From positions 16,682,058 to 16,746,057 of the forward strand of contig CM059576.1 in NCBI GenBank assembly GCA_030386875.1: a stretch of 64,000 nt of DNA, given 5' to 3'. Every line of letters starts with the position of its first letter. The first letter of the stretch is position 1. Made by a program: the position numbers and the translations under genes. The notes beneath the pieces are model-generated. The model worked only from the letters and a program-made list of their open reading frames with translations, had not been told where the DNA came from and ran no database searches. Of the stretch, positions 53,735 to 64,000 are shown in pieces. The stretch comes from Morinoia aosen. Its lineage: Eukaryota; Arthropoda; Malacostraca; Amphipoda; Talitridae.

Positions 53735-55924
53735 TAGAGCTGTGTCAATATGCACGTGCATATATGCAAGCGCATATGAAATTATGCGCGCATAAAATAT
53801 GCGGCTTGAGGTTACATTATGCGGTTGCGGAGTGTCGTATGCACAGTACTTGCATTTATATGCTAACAATATGCGATCAAGTCTTGCACATGCACTGCTG
53901 AATGACCGACTTCAGTTAGTTGGAACTTGTTTGATGTTGTAAATATTGAACTTTAAGGCAATGATTCAATACAATAGTGTTCAATATTTAGAATATCGAG
54001 CATTTGCTACTAATGAAGAAAACATGAAAATATGATTACATAAGATTTCAAAGTAAAACAAGGTTTAACCATTGTAGTTACGTTTAATATTAATGTAGTT
54101 TTTAATGTTTCCAATGCGACACATTTTCGCTTATCGGCAAGAATACTTTTGTATTACGATAACACTCTTTATACATCGTACGACACCAGGTGAGCAAATT
54201 TAAAATTCTCCATGTTAGATGGAAAGAGTTGACCAACTCCTTCGTTGGTCAACAAATTTGGTTGGTTTGTATATGTTCCTAACAGGATAGCTATGCAAAA
54301 TAGAGTTTACATTCTCAATCATGGAAAGATCTTCTCGTGCTAGAAATCTAGAAAAAAGCTTTATTCCAATCAATTAAGCATGATAAATATCATCTTGCAC
54401 ATAGGTTTTTCAAATGCCGTATAACTATCACAGGACGGTTATTCCTCTGTCGAGCCGGTACCAATTTCAGATATCTGGGTAGAGTGGGGTATTGCGTTTG
54501 AGTTTTCCTTCTGCCCAACGGGGAAAATCGCCACGCAGCGCAGGGATTCGAACCCTTGACACCTTTACGTAAGGGTGCGTTCTTAACCACTCGGCCACGG
54601 CGAGCACTAAAAGTTGGTTTCGTACGTTAAATGAGACATGAAGCTTAAACCTCCAGCTTTTCGTGATTTTATCGTAGATGAAAGTGGATAAATATTGGTT
54701 AAATTTATGCTGAACCAAAAGGATTATCTTAGTTGTTCATATCTATGAAGTCACAGCAGATATTTTGACAATAACAGTGTATACTCTCATAATATAGTGT
54801 ATGACAAACTTACAGTTTTCCGGCAATAAGTACAATACAGATTTCAATCCCGAAAGTCATATTCTGGGAATTCATTCTTGAAAGAATCATTCCTTACACT
54901 TTGTGGTACTTTAGGATGGCGTAAATATAAGTGTTGGTAATCATTAAAATACTAAAAGAAATTTGTTCATTTCTTCATTCATCAACATATTATCCAGTAT
55001 ATCTGAAAATTTCAATGCAAAAATGAATTTTTTTTTTTTAAGTTCTCATAATCTTCCTTTAGGTTGTCCCCTCATTCAGGACATCCCACGAACGCAAAAT
55101 ATTTTCCTTAGGTTTTGAACAACCAAATAGTGGAGGAATATTCAAATCACCATATGATCACTAAATGTCAATTGCAAATTTGATAGTCCCCATGTAAGTC
55201 CAGGAAGCTAAATCGCTATAATGGTGCAAATTATGGGAATTTGTGGCATATTCGGTATTCAAGGGGTTACCTTTTTGAGATTTTTCTCATTTATTTTATG
55301 AACAAGCAGAGCACAACAACCATATTTATTATTAATTCACTAAACGCATATGTTTCTGGAATTTATACAAACTTCACAGTTGCATTTCCACCTTAACACT
55401 TTGTACATATAGGGAAGCCTATGTGTAGAACAAAACAAGATAACTATCACTATGTGTACAAAAACTATTACACCATGTAATTCTTAAAAAGTTCAAACTC
55501 GATTAAATTCAGTTCCGACACATCTATTGTATTTTATTCATGAATCAAATTTAACTGATGAACAAGTCACGAAGAAAACCTGGGCATCAGGTACTGAACA
55601 TAACGCAACGGGTAAAACTGGAGATGTTGCTTTAACTGATAGTGTGTATACGAGAGGTTCCATCAATGTACAAAATTTCTGGATCAAGGAAAAGATCTGC
55701 AGTTTTACATTAAAAAAATCAAATTACACCATTCACATTGCAGCAAATATGCAATGATATCGTGCATATGCATGATGCATTTTGCATATTTCATCTGTTA
55801 TATTGCATATGCTGAATTGCATACGTGAATTTGCATATGCACAAGATAATTCTTTCCTTCGCATAAAACATTCTGCATATCTCTTGGCATGCATATATGC
55901 AAGTTATGGAATGGCACAGCTCTA
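53735..55924. mobile_element. Non-autonomous hAT element, 2.19 kb
   Basis: The ends are TAGAGCTGTGTC and GGCACAGCTCTA. The 8-bp duplications are ATTATAAC (53727-53734) and GTTATAAC (55925-55932), one mismatch apart. Both ends are packed with gcatat/atatgc motifs (53750-53880 and 55735-55905). There is no transposase; the 76-codon frame at 55527-55757 lacks hAT motifs. A SINE is nested inside. The TAGAG start resembles the hAT at 15000, but the rest of the terminus differs. Confidence 0.85.
54362..54610 (-). repeat. tRNA-derived SINE with intact A and B boxes
   Basis: On the minus strand the head reads TGGCCGAGTGG (A box, 54587-54597) and GGTTCGAATCC (B box, 54544-54554), spaced as in a Ser/Leu-type tRNA with a variable region. 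These are RNA polymerase III promoter elements. The body follows ('ggcgattttccccgttggg', 'ccccactctacccagat', 'ttggtaccggctcgac') and ends near 54365 at 'gattggaataaa'. The body matches 1335-1605 and 14926-18125. It is not a tRNA gene because the 3' half does not close an acceptor stem. Confidence 0.88.
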
Positions 55925-55932
55925 GTTATAAC

Positions 55933-56704
55933 TTAGATGAAATGCTTCTCAAATAAACTAAGGAAATTATGCATCGTCAACTATTCACATCATGATCATC
56001 CCATGACCATAAGCATTTATTACGGTATCTCAAAGTAGTGAAACTATATTTTGTGTTAACTTGTAATGACTTTAGCAGCAATTGCGAATTTAATTCAAAC
56101 TAGGTACGTAAACGACGTAACCTGCACTTTAATTTTGCTTTTAAAAAAAAACAATCCTGATGAAACCTAGCGCATCAAAAATATTCTTATGCCTGAATTA
56201 AGGAGAAACACCTCACAAAACACGATCTTAGGAAAATCGCAATATTTATCTTACGTGGTTTCCGAACGATGAATTAATACATCATCAACACTTTATAATA
56301 AAACGCAATGTGTCTCCTAAAAGTCATTGATAAATATATAACTTGTGTTCAATTTCTCCCATCTTATCACAATAGGATTTCATTCAACACATCAAACTGG
56401 TCGGTCTCTCTATGTTGCGCCTTTAAAGGATGTCTGATGACTGTATCTGTGATACGAGATTCACCAGCGTACAGGGACAAGAATATTTTTATCGCGGGTG
56501 CTATTAGGATGGATACTCGTATATTTGTTTTTCATCCGCATCTGATGGATTTGTGTGAAAAATATCAAATCCCGTCATTTATGGCAGGTTGTGTACACAT
56601 TCTATTGAATAAAGACTAGGAAATTCGAGATATATTATATTTACTGTAGCAATTGTGAAACGAGGGCAGAGTCTCGTTAACGACGGCCAGATCACAGGGT
56701 CCCC
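55933..56704. other. Penelope tail and unassigned sequence
   Basis: The first bases probably continue the Penelope fragment after the hAT insertion. A 103-codon plus frame at 56308-56619 has no recognisable domain. Confidence 0.35.
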
Positions 56705-57035
56705 ATCATTGTGTAATGGAGTTTGAGCCTTCCTACCGCAACATAGGCGTTTCAAAGAGTAAAAGGCAAAATTCATCAAATGGTATGTAGCTAAGGGAAC
56801 GCGGAATTCATGCCCAAAGTGCATGGGAACAAAAAATTGGTTGAGAAGATTATGAAATAGAATAAAAATGAAGAAGAAAGAAGGAGTTACTGGAAAACCG
56901 AACAGAAATAAACAAAAAAATCGGCAATAAAACGCAAACCATAAAATCTTCCAAAAACCGAAAGCCTACTCTACCATAAGCTCGAGACCTTACATATTCC
57001 CCGCAGAAGCTCTAAAGAACATCGCCATTTTCAGA
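56705..57035 (+). repeat. Foldback repeat family, diverged left arm
   Basis: 'gtttgagccttcctaccg', 'gctaagggaacgcggaattc', 'tggttgagaagattatgaa' and 'ctcgagaccttacatattcc' track the arm in order but with many changes. It is an older copy. Confidence 0.65.
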
Positions 57036-57894
57036 AGCGGTGAACGCAAACGGAAAATTGCAGCGTTGCTCCCAACTCGCGCGGACGATTTGATCAAATC
57101 TGGCGAGGAACTGTAGCCTTTCTGGACCAATTTTATTTCTCTTAATTATTGTAATGAAACCCCTGTGAATAAGGGCTTTTCATCGAAGCATTTGAAATAC
57201 AAGGACGATGTGAGTGATGTCCTGATGTCACTCAGGAAGGACGGGGGACGATATAGGATGTTAACCAGTTGAAAACAGATCAAAGCTCTTTAAAGTTATA
57301 TTTAGCCTTACGTTCTAGCTTAAGCGACCTAATCCGGTTATTTTTCCCCGAATTTATTTGCGCATATTTGACCGAAAGAAAACAAATTGAACTGAAGACC
57401 AAGAACTGTCAGTATCATAGGTATGAATATTTATATACTCGGTAAAAATACAGAAACAGTTGAACAAGCCGACATTACCTTTCGAAATATAAAAAGAAAC
57501 CTCCCTGGTACCACACCCCAAATTTCTTGATGAGAGACAAAAAACGGTACAATTTCTGAAAGTTGATAAATTAAATTTAACACAATGATTTTGTGAAAAA
57601 TCTTAATACAAAGAGCGTTATGTCTAATTTGAGGAGAAACCGCAGCACCTACTCTAATATCTAGAACAGTAGCTAAATTAACAGAGGACATAGCGATAAA
57701 AGTGCATCCTCTGCTACAAATTAGAACACATACAGAAATGTAAAATATTCTACTAGTAAAACGGCAAGGAAACATTTATGCGTTGATACAGCAATAGTTA
57801 GAAGGTTTATTTCCAAAGAAGTTTTTAAACGAAATTCATCACAATGAATTTCAATTTTGAAAAATGCTTAACGTAAAGATTAGATTAGTCGTTA
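57036..57894. other. Unassigned sequence
   Basis: Includes a 114-codon minus frame (57775-57431) without known motifs. No gene is supported. Confidence 0.35.
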
Positions 57895-58575
57895 GTTTTA
57901 GCCTCCCTACCCGCAACAACAAGTGCGATCCAAAGAGAGGAAGAAGGAAGGCACCATATAGTATGGGGTTAAGGAAACGCGGATTAGATTAGTAAGATTA
58001 GTCATTAGTTTTAGCCTTCCTACCCAGCAACAAATGCGATCCAAAGAGAGGAAGGAGAAAGGCACCATTTAGTATGGAGTTAAGGAAACGCGGAATCTAC
58101 GCAGAAAGGCATAGAGACAGTAAGTTGGGAAGGAAGATTATGAAACAAGATCAAAGTTGAAGAAGACAGTACTAGGTGCTGAAAAACAGGACAGCAGTGA
58201 ACCGAAAAAAGGTGGTCCTTAACATAACAAAAACATTTTATTTCAACAAAAAGAAGGCCTACCTAACTCTCAGCTCGGGCCCTCACATAGTCCCCCTGGG
58301 ATCGCTAGTTCCCATAGATACAATAAAAAGCGGAATCTACGCAAAAAGGGCATAGAAACAGTAAGTTGTGAAAGAAGATTATGAAAAAAGACCAAAGTTG
58401 ATGAAGAAAGTAGTAGATGGTGAAAAACAGGACAGCAGTGAACTGAAAATAGGTGGTCCTTTACATAACAAAAACATTTTATTTCAACAAAAAGAAGGCT
58501 CACCTAACCCACAGCTCGGGCCCTCACATTGTCCCCCTGTGAGCGATAATTCCCATAGATACAATAATTATATCC
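57895..58575 (+). repeat. Foldback repeat family, tandemly reiterated partial arms
   Basis: Three starts of the same arm follow one another. Positions 57895-57985 and 58005-58110 both carry 'agttttagccttcctacc'-type and 'gcgatccaaagagaggaag' blocks. Positions 58110-58330 and 58335-58570 each run 'aaacagtaagttg' to 'cagctcgggccctcacat' and 'ttcccatagatacaata'. All are the 'gggccctcacat' subtype. This local tandem duplication is not seen elsewhere in the window. Confidence 0.7.
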
Positions 58576-59880
58576 CCCTGAGGGGCTTAACGTAAAGAGG
58601 TTGAAGCAAAGTATGAAGTAGACATCAGCTGCGTTAGGGGTTGAGTACTTGATTGACATATGAAATTAAAATCCATTCCCTCGGATATCTTCCTTCACAC
58701 ACTAGGCCTGGAAGCTCATCAATACCGTCAATACTACTAAATAATGCCAGGCCGGACAGTCTCCTCTTACATTCACACAAGAGCTCAGGCTGCCGCAGCA
58801 GTAGTTGATTGAATGAGTCGGTTTTTTCTTCCGCTCCTTCTAGATTTATGTCATTTGAGTTCTCAGATTATTTTGAATGAATCATGAATTATTTAATGAG
58901 AATTAATGACGATAGCGTCGCTGCCACCAGGGGCGGAAAGCCCCGACTAAAATTTAGTTAATTATTGAAACAAAAGTGAATTATTATTTATAGGTAGCGT
59001 CCGGGGTTAGGGCGCGTGTTTCAGTGGCGAGTTCAAGAGAGACGAGAGAAGAAAATGTACGAGGCCGAAGATTTACACATTTATTGGAGGGCAAGTGAGG
59101 ACTGCAAGAGCACCGGCGAGGTTATAAAAATCCTACATAAATACCCGAGGGTCAGCCCACACCTACTGACGCACTCAGGAGACAAATAGTGACAAACGCC
59201 AACAAGAAACCGACAACTCGAGCTCGGATGAATATTTTGCATATATTCAATCACGGTCTCACTGGGTGTTTAGCAGACACCCCTACTCAATCCACTGAGC
59301 GTGTACAGACACTCGACAAACGATCCAAGGAACCCCGATCCAAAATGAACATCTCGCATACGCTCAAACAAGAACCACAAGTAATGAACGCACAACTATT
59401 GGAACCACCAATCTCAAGTTGTGAAACTGCAATAAAGGAAGCCTCCACTATCAGAGCACCGATCGACGTTTTTTTATTTAACTTCACTTTACTAATCTCT
59501 GATCCCTCCCGTCTGGAGCCCTTGACTGCTCACTCAAACGACCGGCGACTGAATGCCCTTCCCCTCCGAGCCCGCTCTGTTCTCGCCTCGCGCCTCCCTC
59601 CCGAAAAGGGGGTGCGGTTGGGCCAAAGGGGGTAGGTTTTTGGGGAGAAGGGATGCAGAGGTAAGCTTTCGTGGGGGCCCAGCTTTCTCCGACCATGACG
59701 TATTCAGCAATTGCTCCCCCACTCTGTCCCTCGTCCGAGCGACCGCTGCCGGCAGTCGTTTTTATATACCTCTAATAACTTATAAGGCCCTTGACAAATT
59801 TTCGTGGCCGGCTCTACGAGCCCTGCGTCGTCTTTATGACTGTGTAACCGCCGCCGCCAAGCGCATCAAATTTATCGAAT
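58576..59880. other. Unassigned, partly GC-rich; possible LTR remnant
   Basis: On the minus strand 'tatataaaaacgact' lies near 59770 and 'ccaataaatgtg' near 59084. This is TATA-then-polyadenylation order, as in an LTR, but no partner LTR or clear ends were found. It could also be the 5' region of the LINE that follows. The 148-codon plus frame at 59189-59635 shows no domain. Confidence 0.3.
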
Positions 59881-59901
59881 TTAATATGGGAAGTGTTTCG
59901 T

Positions 59902-60436
59902 ATGTATTTGTCGGCCACTGGGCTCTCTAAAGCTGGACCTAAAGTGTGTAGGCACTTCCTGAGGAGAGAGTGTAAGTATGGCAGAAGGGGGGAAGGTTGT
60001 GAGTTCTCCCACCCCAAGGTGTGTTATAAATTCGCGAAGTTTTGGGGGAAAACTGAAGGAGGGATGCAGCAAAGGCCGGAAATGTGAGTACTTCCATCCA
60101 CCCCTGTGTTGGAAAGCGGTGGAAGGTCTGAGTTGCCCCAGGAAACAGTGCAAGTTCCTCCATCCGGCGGGAATAAAAGTCAGAGAAGCTGCCAACGCAG
60201 TGGGTAGTGAGGTGACTCCGAATGCTGTTGGCACGCCTCCACCGGCGAGAATCTCTTTTAGAGAGGCTGTGAGCGGCCGCGGAGTCGAGGCTTTTGGAGT
60301 TCCTCCGCCTGCAGCGACTGTGCCGAGCCTTGGGTCGGACAGGACTAATCTTCTAAATTTGGAGAATGCGACTCCTTTTTTAGAGTTACGGAGACAGGTG
60401 CAGGCAATCCAGGAGCTTTTGGAGAGAGAGTACTGA
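59902..60436 (+). pseudogene. LINE 3 ORF1 with three CCCH zinc fingers
   Basis: Starts at the ATG at 59902. Finger 1 is 'CRHFLRRECKYGRRGEGCEF' followed by SH (C-x7-C-x8-C-x3-H). Finger 2 straddles a frameshift near 60045 and is seen as 'GCSKGRKCEYFH'. Finger 3 is 'CWKAVEGLSCPRKQCKFLH' (C-x8-C-x4-C-x3-H). A Pro/Ala/Val-rich linker follows, with a short coiled-coil-like end, 'LELRRQVQAIQELLEREY'. CCCH fingers usually bind single-stranded RNA, which would suit an ORF1 protein packaging the LINE RNA. LINE ORF1s more often have RRM, CCHC, PHD or esterase domains. The fingers are plain to see; the function is inference. Confidence 0.8.
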
Positions 60437-60527
60437 GTGGGCGAGACGAGCATCGTCCTTTGGTAACAGAGGCCCGAACCTGCACCTGCAAGCGAGTCTG
60501 GTAAGCAAGGAAACTCATTGCACTATA

Positions 60528-63435
60528 ATGATGTGCAATGTGGAGGGCTTGAGCACCCGTCAGAAGAAGTTCAAGGTCGGAATGCTTAGGGACAGAGCTC
60601 TTCTCGCGGGTGCTGTGTTGATTGCTTTGGTGGAAACCCATCTGAACGTGGACGTGCTTGACGCTGAGGTCTACATGGAGGGTTTCCAGCTATTTAGATC
60701 GGACCGACTTCCAGGCCGAAAGAAGGGCGGAGTTGCGGTGTTTGTAAGGGAGGATATAGCCGCTGAAGCTGTTGTCTTCACTGGCGGTTCTGATAGTGGT
60801 GGAGCACCTTGCGTTGTGGTTCGACAGTAGGAGGCTGGTCCTGGCTGTGATTTACAGACCTCCTACATGTGAATCGACCAACTTCGATACTGTGCTTGGC
60901 CATCTTGTTGGCCCAACCATGGTGGTGTTGGGAGACTTCAACTTCCCTCGGATGTGCTGGTCCACTGGTAGGATGGAAGGAGGTGCCAATGATACCAGAG
61001 CACAGGCGGCTGCTCTTAGGAGCTTTATGGAGGAGTTTGCCCTGGAGCAGTATGTCACTGTGCCTACGCGGTTGGACAGTGTACTGGACCTATTCCTGAC
61101 AAATGACGGGGACCTGGTGAGAGGACTAGCTGTCGAAGACACTATCCTGTCGGACCACCGGTTAATCCTGGCCACCGTTGACCTAGGCTCGAAGTCTCGT
61201 AGTGAGGAGCGCCAAAGTGGGCGGTGTGCGCTTGACTCACTGAACTTCATGGACTGGGTTGAGGAGACACCTGTTGGAGATACACTGGGAGGACCGGATA
61301 GATGCAGATGTGGCAGAGGAAGTGTATCAGCAGTTCTGTGGGGTGCTGGCTGACGTCTGCCCAAAGTACGTGCCGAGGAGAAGGAAGCATAAAGGTAGAT
61401 CTGTTCCTAGTGATCGCCGTACTTTGATGCGCAAGAGGAGACGGCTCTTAAAGCGACTATCAGAACCAGCCACTCCAGAGACAAAGCAGAGAATTGTTGC
61501 AATGGTGCGTGACCTTGAGGTATTGCTCCAGCGTTCGCATGAGGAGGAAGCTTTGAGGGAGGAGGATTTGGCCGTGGAGGCAATCCAGAGAAACCCTAAG
61601 AACTTCTATGCATTCGCCAAAACGAGAACCCTGACAAGGTCTACGGTTGGACCGTTTCGCATCGGTGATAGTATTGTCAGTGCTCCAGACGAAAAGTGTG
61701 AGGTCTTGAGAAAGCAATATGAGTCCGTATTCAGCGTACCGAGACTCCAGAGCCTGAGGTCACACTTGGATGAGCTGCTGCGAGGGATCCGTGAACCGGG
61801 ACTGTTGGAGGACATCTGCTTTACGGAGGACGATTTGGTGGTCTCTATAAAAGAACTGTCCCCGACGTCGGCGCCGGGACCGGATGGAATCCCTGCCGTA
61901 CTGCTGCGAAATTGCTGCGAGGAACTAAAGATGCCACTCTTTCGGCTGTGGAGGTCGTCGATGAGCGAAGGCAACGTCCCGCAAGCACTGAAGCGTGGTT
62001 TAGTGACGCCGATATTCAAGGGCGGAGAAAAGCACGTCCAAATGAATTATCGACCAGTAGTATTGACGTCACATGTTATTAAGGTCTTTGAGAGGGTGGT
62101 AGCCAGGAGATTGGTGCGTCTTTTGCAGAGTGCGGACCTCTTCAACGAGCATCAACATGGCTTCAGAAGAGGAAGGTCATGCCTCTCGCAGCTCCTAGAG
62201 CATCACCGCTTAATAACCGAAGAGCTGGGCAGTGGACGGGCAGTCGATGTCGTGTACTTGGACTTCGCCAAAGCCTTTGATAAGGTGGACCACGGTGTCC
62301 TTCTGCGAAAGCTGCGGGCTTTCCACATTGGAGCAACGTTGCTGAGATGGTTGGCCAGTTTCTTGACGGATCGGAGGCAGATGGTCGTCGTGGATGGGTG
62401 CCTCTCGTCTGAGTCGGTGGTTGCAAGCGGGGTCCCGCAAGGCTCAGTGCTGGGCCCGCTACTGTTTTTGATCCACATCGCAGACATTGATCTAAACCTG
62501 CAGCATGCGCGGGCGTCCTCTTTTGCTGATGACACCAGGATAATTAAGGAGGTGGCCAGCTCAGAGGATTGCGTCGACTTGCAGGAGGATTTGGAGAGGA
62601 TCTATGTCTGGGCGGAGGAAAATAACATGAAATTCAATGAGGCTAAATTTGAGCTCATTAGGTACGGCCGGCATCCAGACGAAGCATTCTCCTACACGAC
62701 AGCGGTTACACGATTGAGAGAAAGCTTTCTCTTCGAGACTTGGGGGTTGTTGTGGAGGAGGGAGGAGGCTTCGGCGAGCACATCAGTGGTGTGGTGAAGA
62801 GATGCAGGCGGCAGATGGGGTGGGTGTGGAGGACCTTTAGGACCAGAGAGCCGACCCCAATGTTGACCCTGTACAGAGCACTAATTCTCCCCCTGGCAGA
62901 GTATTGCTGCCAACTTTGGAGCCCAAGTGGGCGGGGAGATATAGTGCAGCTGGAGAGTATTCAGCGGTCCTTTACTGCCAGGATTGCAGGTGCTCGTCGA
63001 CTGGATTATTGGAGTCGACTTGAGCATTATCGGATGTACTCCCTCCAACGGCGTAGGGAGAGGTATATAGTAATATATACATGGAAGATGCTAACGGGGC
63101 TTGTTCCGAACTTCACGGACGGCAAAATTGGGCTTCGGACGAAACAGCACATTCGGTTCGGTACATTGTGTGTGGTCCCGACCTTGAATAACAGAGCCCC
63201 AGCAAGTGTGAGGAGCAGGCATGAGCAGTCGTTTTCAGTCACGGGCCCAAAACTTTTTAACTGTCTTCCCCGCACCCTTATAGAGCATGTCGGGTCGCTG
63301 GAGGCATTTAAGAAACAACTGGATGAATTTTTGAGGACGGTTCCGGACAAGCCACCGCTGCCTCACTGCTATCAGCCTGCTGCAGGCAACAGTTTGCTGC
63401 AGCAGCTCGCCCATCGAAGGGCGCAACAACTGTAG
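60528..63435 (+). pseudogene. LINE 3 ORF2: AP endonuclease and reverse transcriptase
   Basis: Endonuclease: 'LIALVETHLN', 'LVLAVIYRPPT', 'MVVLGDFNFPRM' and 'ILSDHRLI'. Then the RT: 'SAPGPDGIPAVLL', 'MNYRPVVLTSHVIKVFE', 'VVYLDFAKAFDKVDHGVLL', 'GVPQGSVLGPLLFLI' and 'ASSFADDTRII' (FADD box), then the C-terminal 'LILPLAEYCCQLWSP' and 'FNCLPRTLI'. Frameshifts lie near 60825, 61275 and 62720. The largest intact piece is 512 codons (61259-62797) and contains the entire RT core. The combined length of about 970 residues fits the group. CR1/L2-type assignment is by motif style. Confidence 0.9.
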
Positions 63436-63550
63436 CGGCGCGACAGCGCTGTGAAGCAGCGCCTTCGGCGTGACCTGGACCAGAGCGTCCGAACTTCACC
63501 AAAGGACCAAAGGTATGAGAACGTCCCGATCGTCTAGTTCCCAAAACCAA

Positions 63551-64000
63551 TGCTCGAGAGCCGGCATTACATTTACAACCCGTGTAAATTCAGAGATGCT
63601 GTCTTCCCGGGCATGCTATCCTGTTCGCTCGGCAAATGTGAGATAGGGGATGAATCTGACTTCATACATGATTTTGTTGAAGGTATAATGAGGGAAATAA
63701 ATTATTTTGCCTTAATAACAAAAAGTCGATTTCTTAGAAATTTGTAACTAATTTTTACTGCGTACATGTCAATGAAACACGCCTGCTAACACGGCAAACA
63801 TGATTTATAATACAACAAAATATTGTTTGAAAATTTCTACCAAAATAAGGCAGGCACAAAAGATTCCCGGCAGCCAGACACGAGGAAGAGCGGCTGTCGA
63901 ACAAGGCTAACATAAACATTTCACCATCATAAAGAACTCTCAGCCAAAATGAATGTTTGTTGAAAACAAAGAAGGTAATGTTTTGGATCATAGGGAATTC
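63551..64000. other. Unassigned AT-rich sequence
   Basis: After the GC-rich LINE the composition drops back to AT-rich. Only short frames without motifs. Confidence 0.45.

Larger units (their letters stand above)
59881..63550 (+). mobile_element. GC-rich CR1/L2-type LINE (LINE 3)
   Basis: Two ORFs in the usual order on the plus strand: a CCCH zinc-finger ORF1 (59902-60436) and an endonuclease/RT ORF2 (60528-63435), followed by a short GC-rich tail to about 63550. Its base composition is clearly richer in G and C than the surrounding AT-rich DNA. Ends and target duplication are not resolved. At least four frameshifts inactivate it. Confidence 0.85.

Noticed and set aside
54540..54600. Apparent tRNA-Ser/Leu gene on the minus strand
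   Set aside because: A and B boxes are present, but no acceptor stem closes and the downstream sequence is the SINE body shared with two other places.
59000..59800. Solo LTR on the minus strand
   Set aside because: TATA-like and AATAAA signals are in the right order but about 690 bp apart, with no defined ends or partner. Kept only as a possibility in the unassigned entry.

Overview
The window is a eukaryotic, almost certainly animal, stretch of transposon-dense DNA. No host protein-coding gene could be recognised on either strand. The mix of elements suggests a large repeat-rich invertebrate genome: hAT, PIF/Harbinger with a MADF-type partner protein, an IR/DR-type Tc1 transposon, three LINE families, a Penelope-like GIY-YIG fragment, an LTR retrotransposon, a tRNA-derived SINE and foldback repeats. 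An arthropod is most likely, mainly because of the MADF-BESS protein. This is inference; no ribosomal, tRNA or host marker gene is present to fix the organism.

Layout. Positions 1-24,400 are dominated by one foldback repeat family: about twelve arms or complete elements, with long inverted arms around a centre that holds a 24-bp GACGG/CCGTC minisatellite. This stretch also holds SINE bodies, a decayed hAT fossil (7.4-8.5 kb) and a 2.96-kb hAT element with a broken transposase (15.0-17.96 kb) inserted into a SINE body. Positions 24.4-27.5 kb hold a minisatellite, a 5'-truncated LINE and a possible gag remnant. Positions 27,517-31,606 are a nearly complete PIF/Harbinger element. Its transposase (+) and MADF protein (-) have interlocked exons.

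Positions 31,656-50,555 are one Tc1 transposon blown up from about 1.65 kb to 18.9 kb by nested insertions. An LTR retrotransposon (32,413-39,232, two 318-bp LTRs differing at one base, no recognisable pol) sits in the transposase gene. A 10.4-kb LINE (40,050-50,483, minus strand) sits in the right inverted repeat. That LINE is itself split by a 5'-truncated relative in the opposite orientation. Its second ORF reads OTU-like protease, then AP-endonuclease, then reverse transcriptase.

From 50.6 to 59 kb there are dispersed repeats, a Penelope-like GIY-YIG fragment with a hammerhead-like motif, a 2.2-kb non-autonomous hAT that carries a full tRNA-headed SINE, and more foldback arms. From 59.9 to 63.55 kb lies a GC-rich CR1/L2-type LINE whose first ORF has CCCH zinc fingers.

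Every coding region has at least one stop or frameshift, so each element is at best non-autonomous now. The two LTRs and the small number of lesions in the Harbinger and Tc1 copies point to fairly recent activity. The strongest candidates for something under-described are the OTU-carrying LINE, the interlocked Harbinger gene pair, the foldback family and the CCCH-headed LINE.
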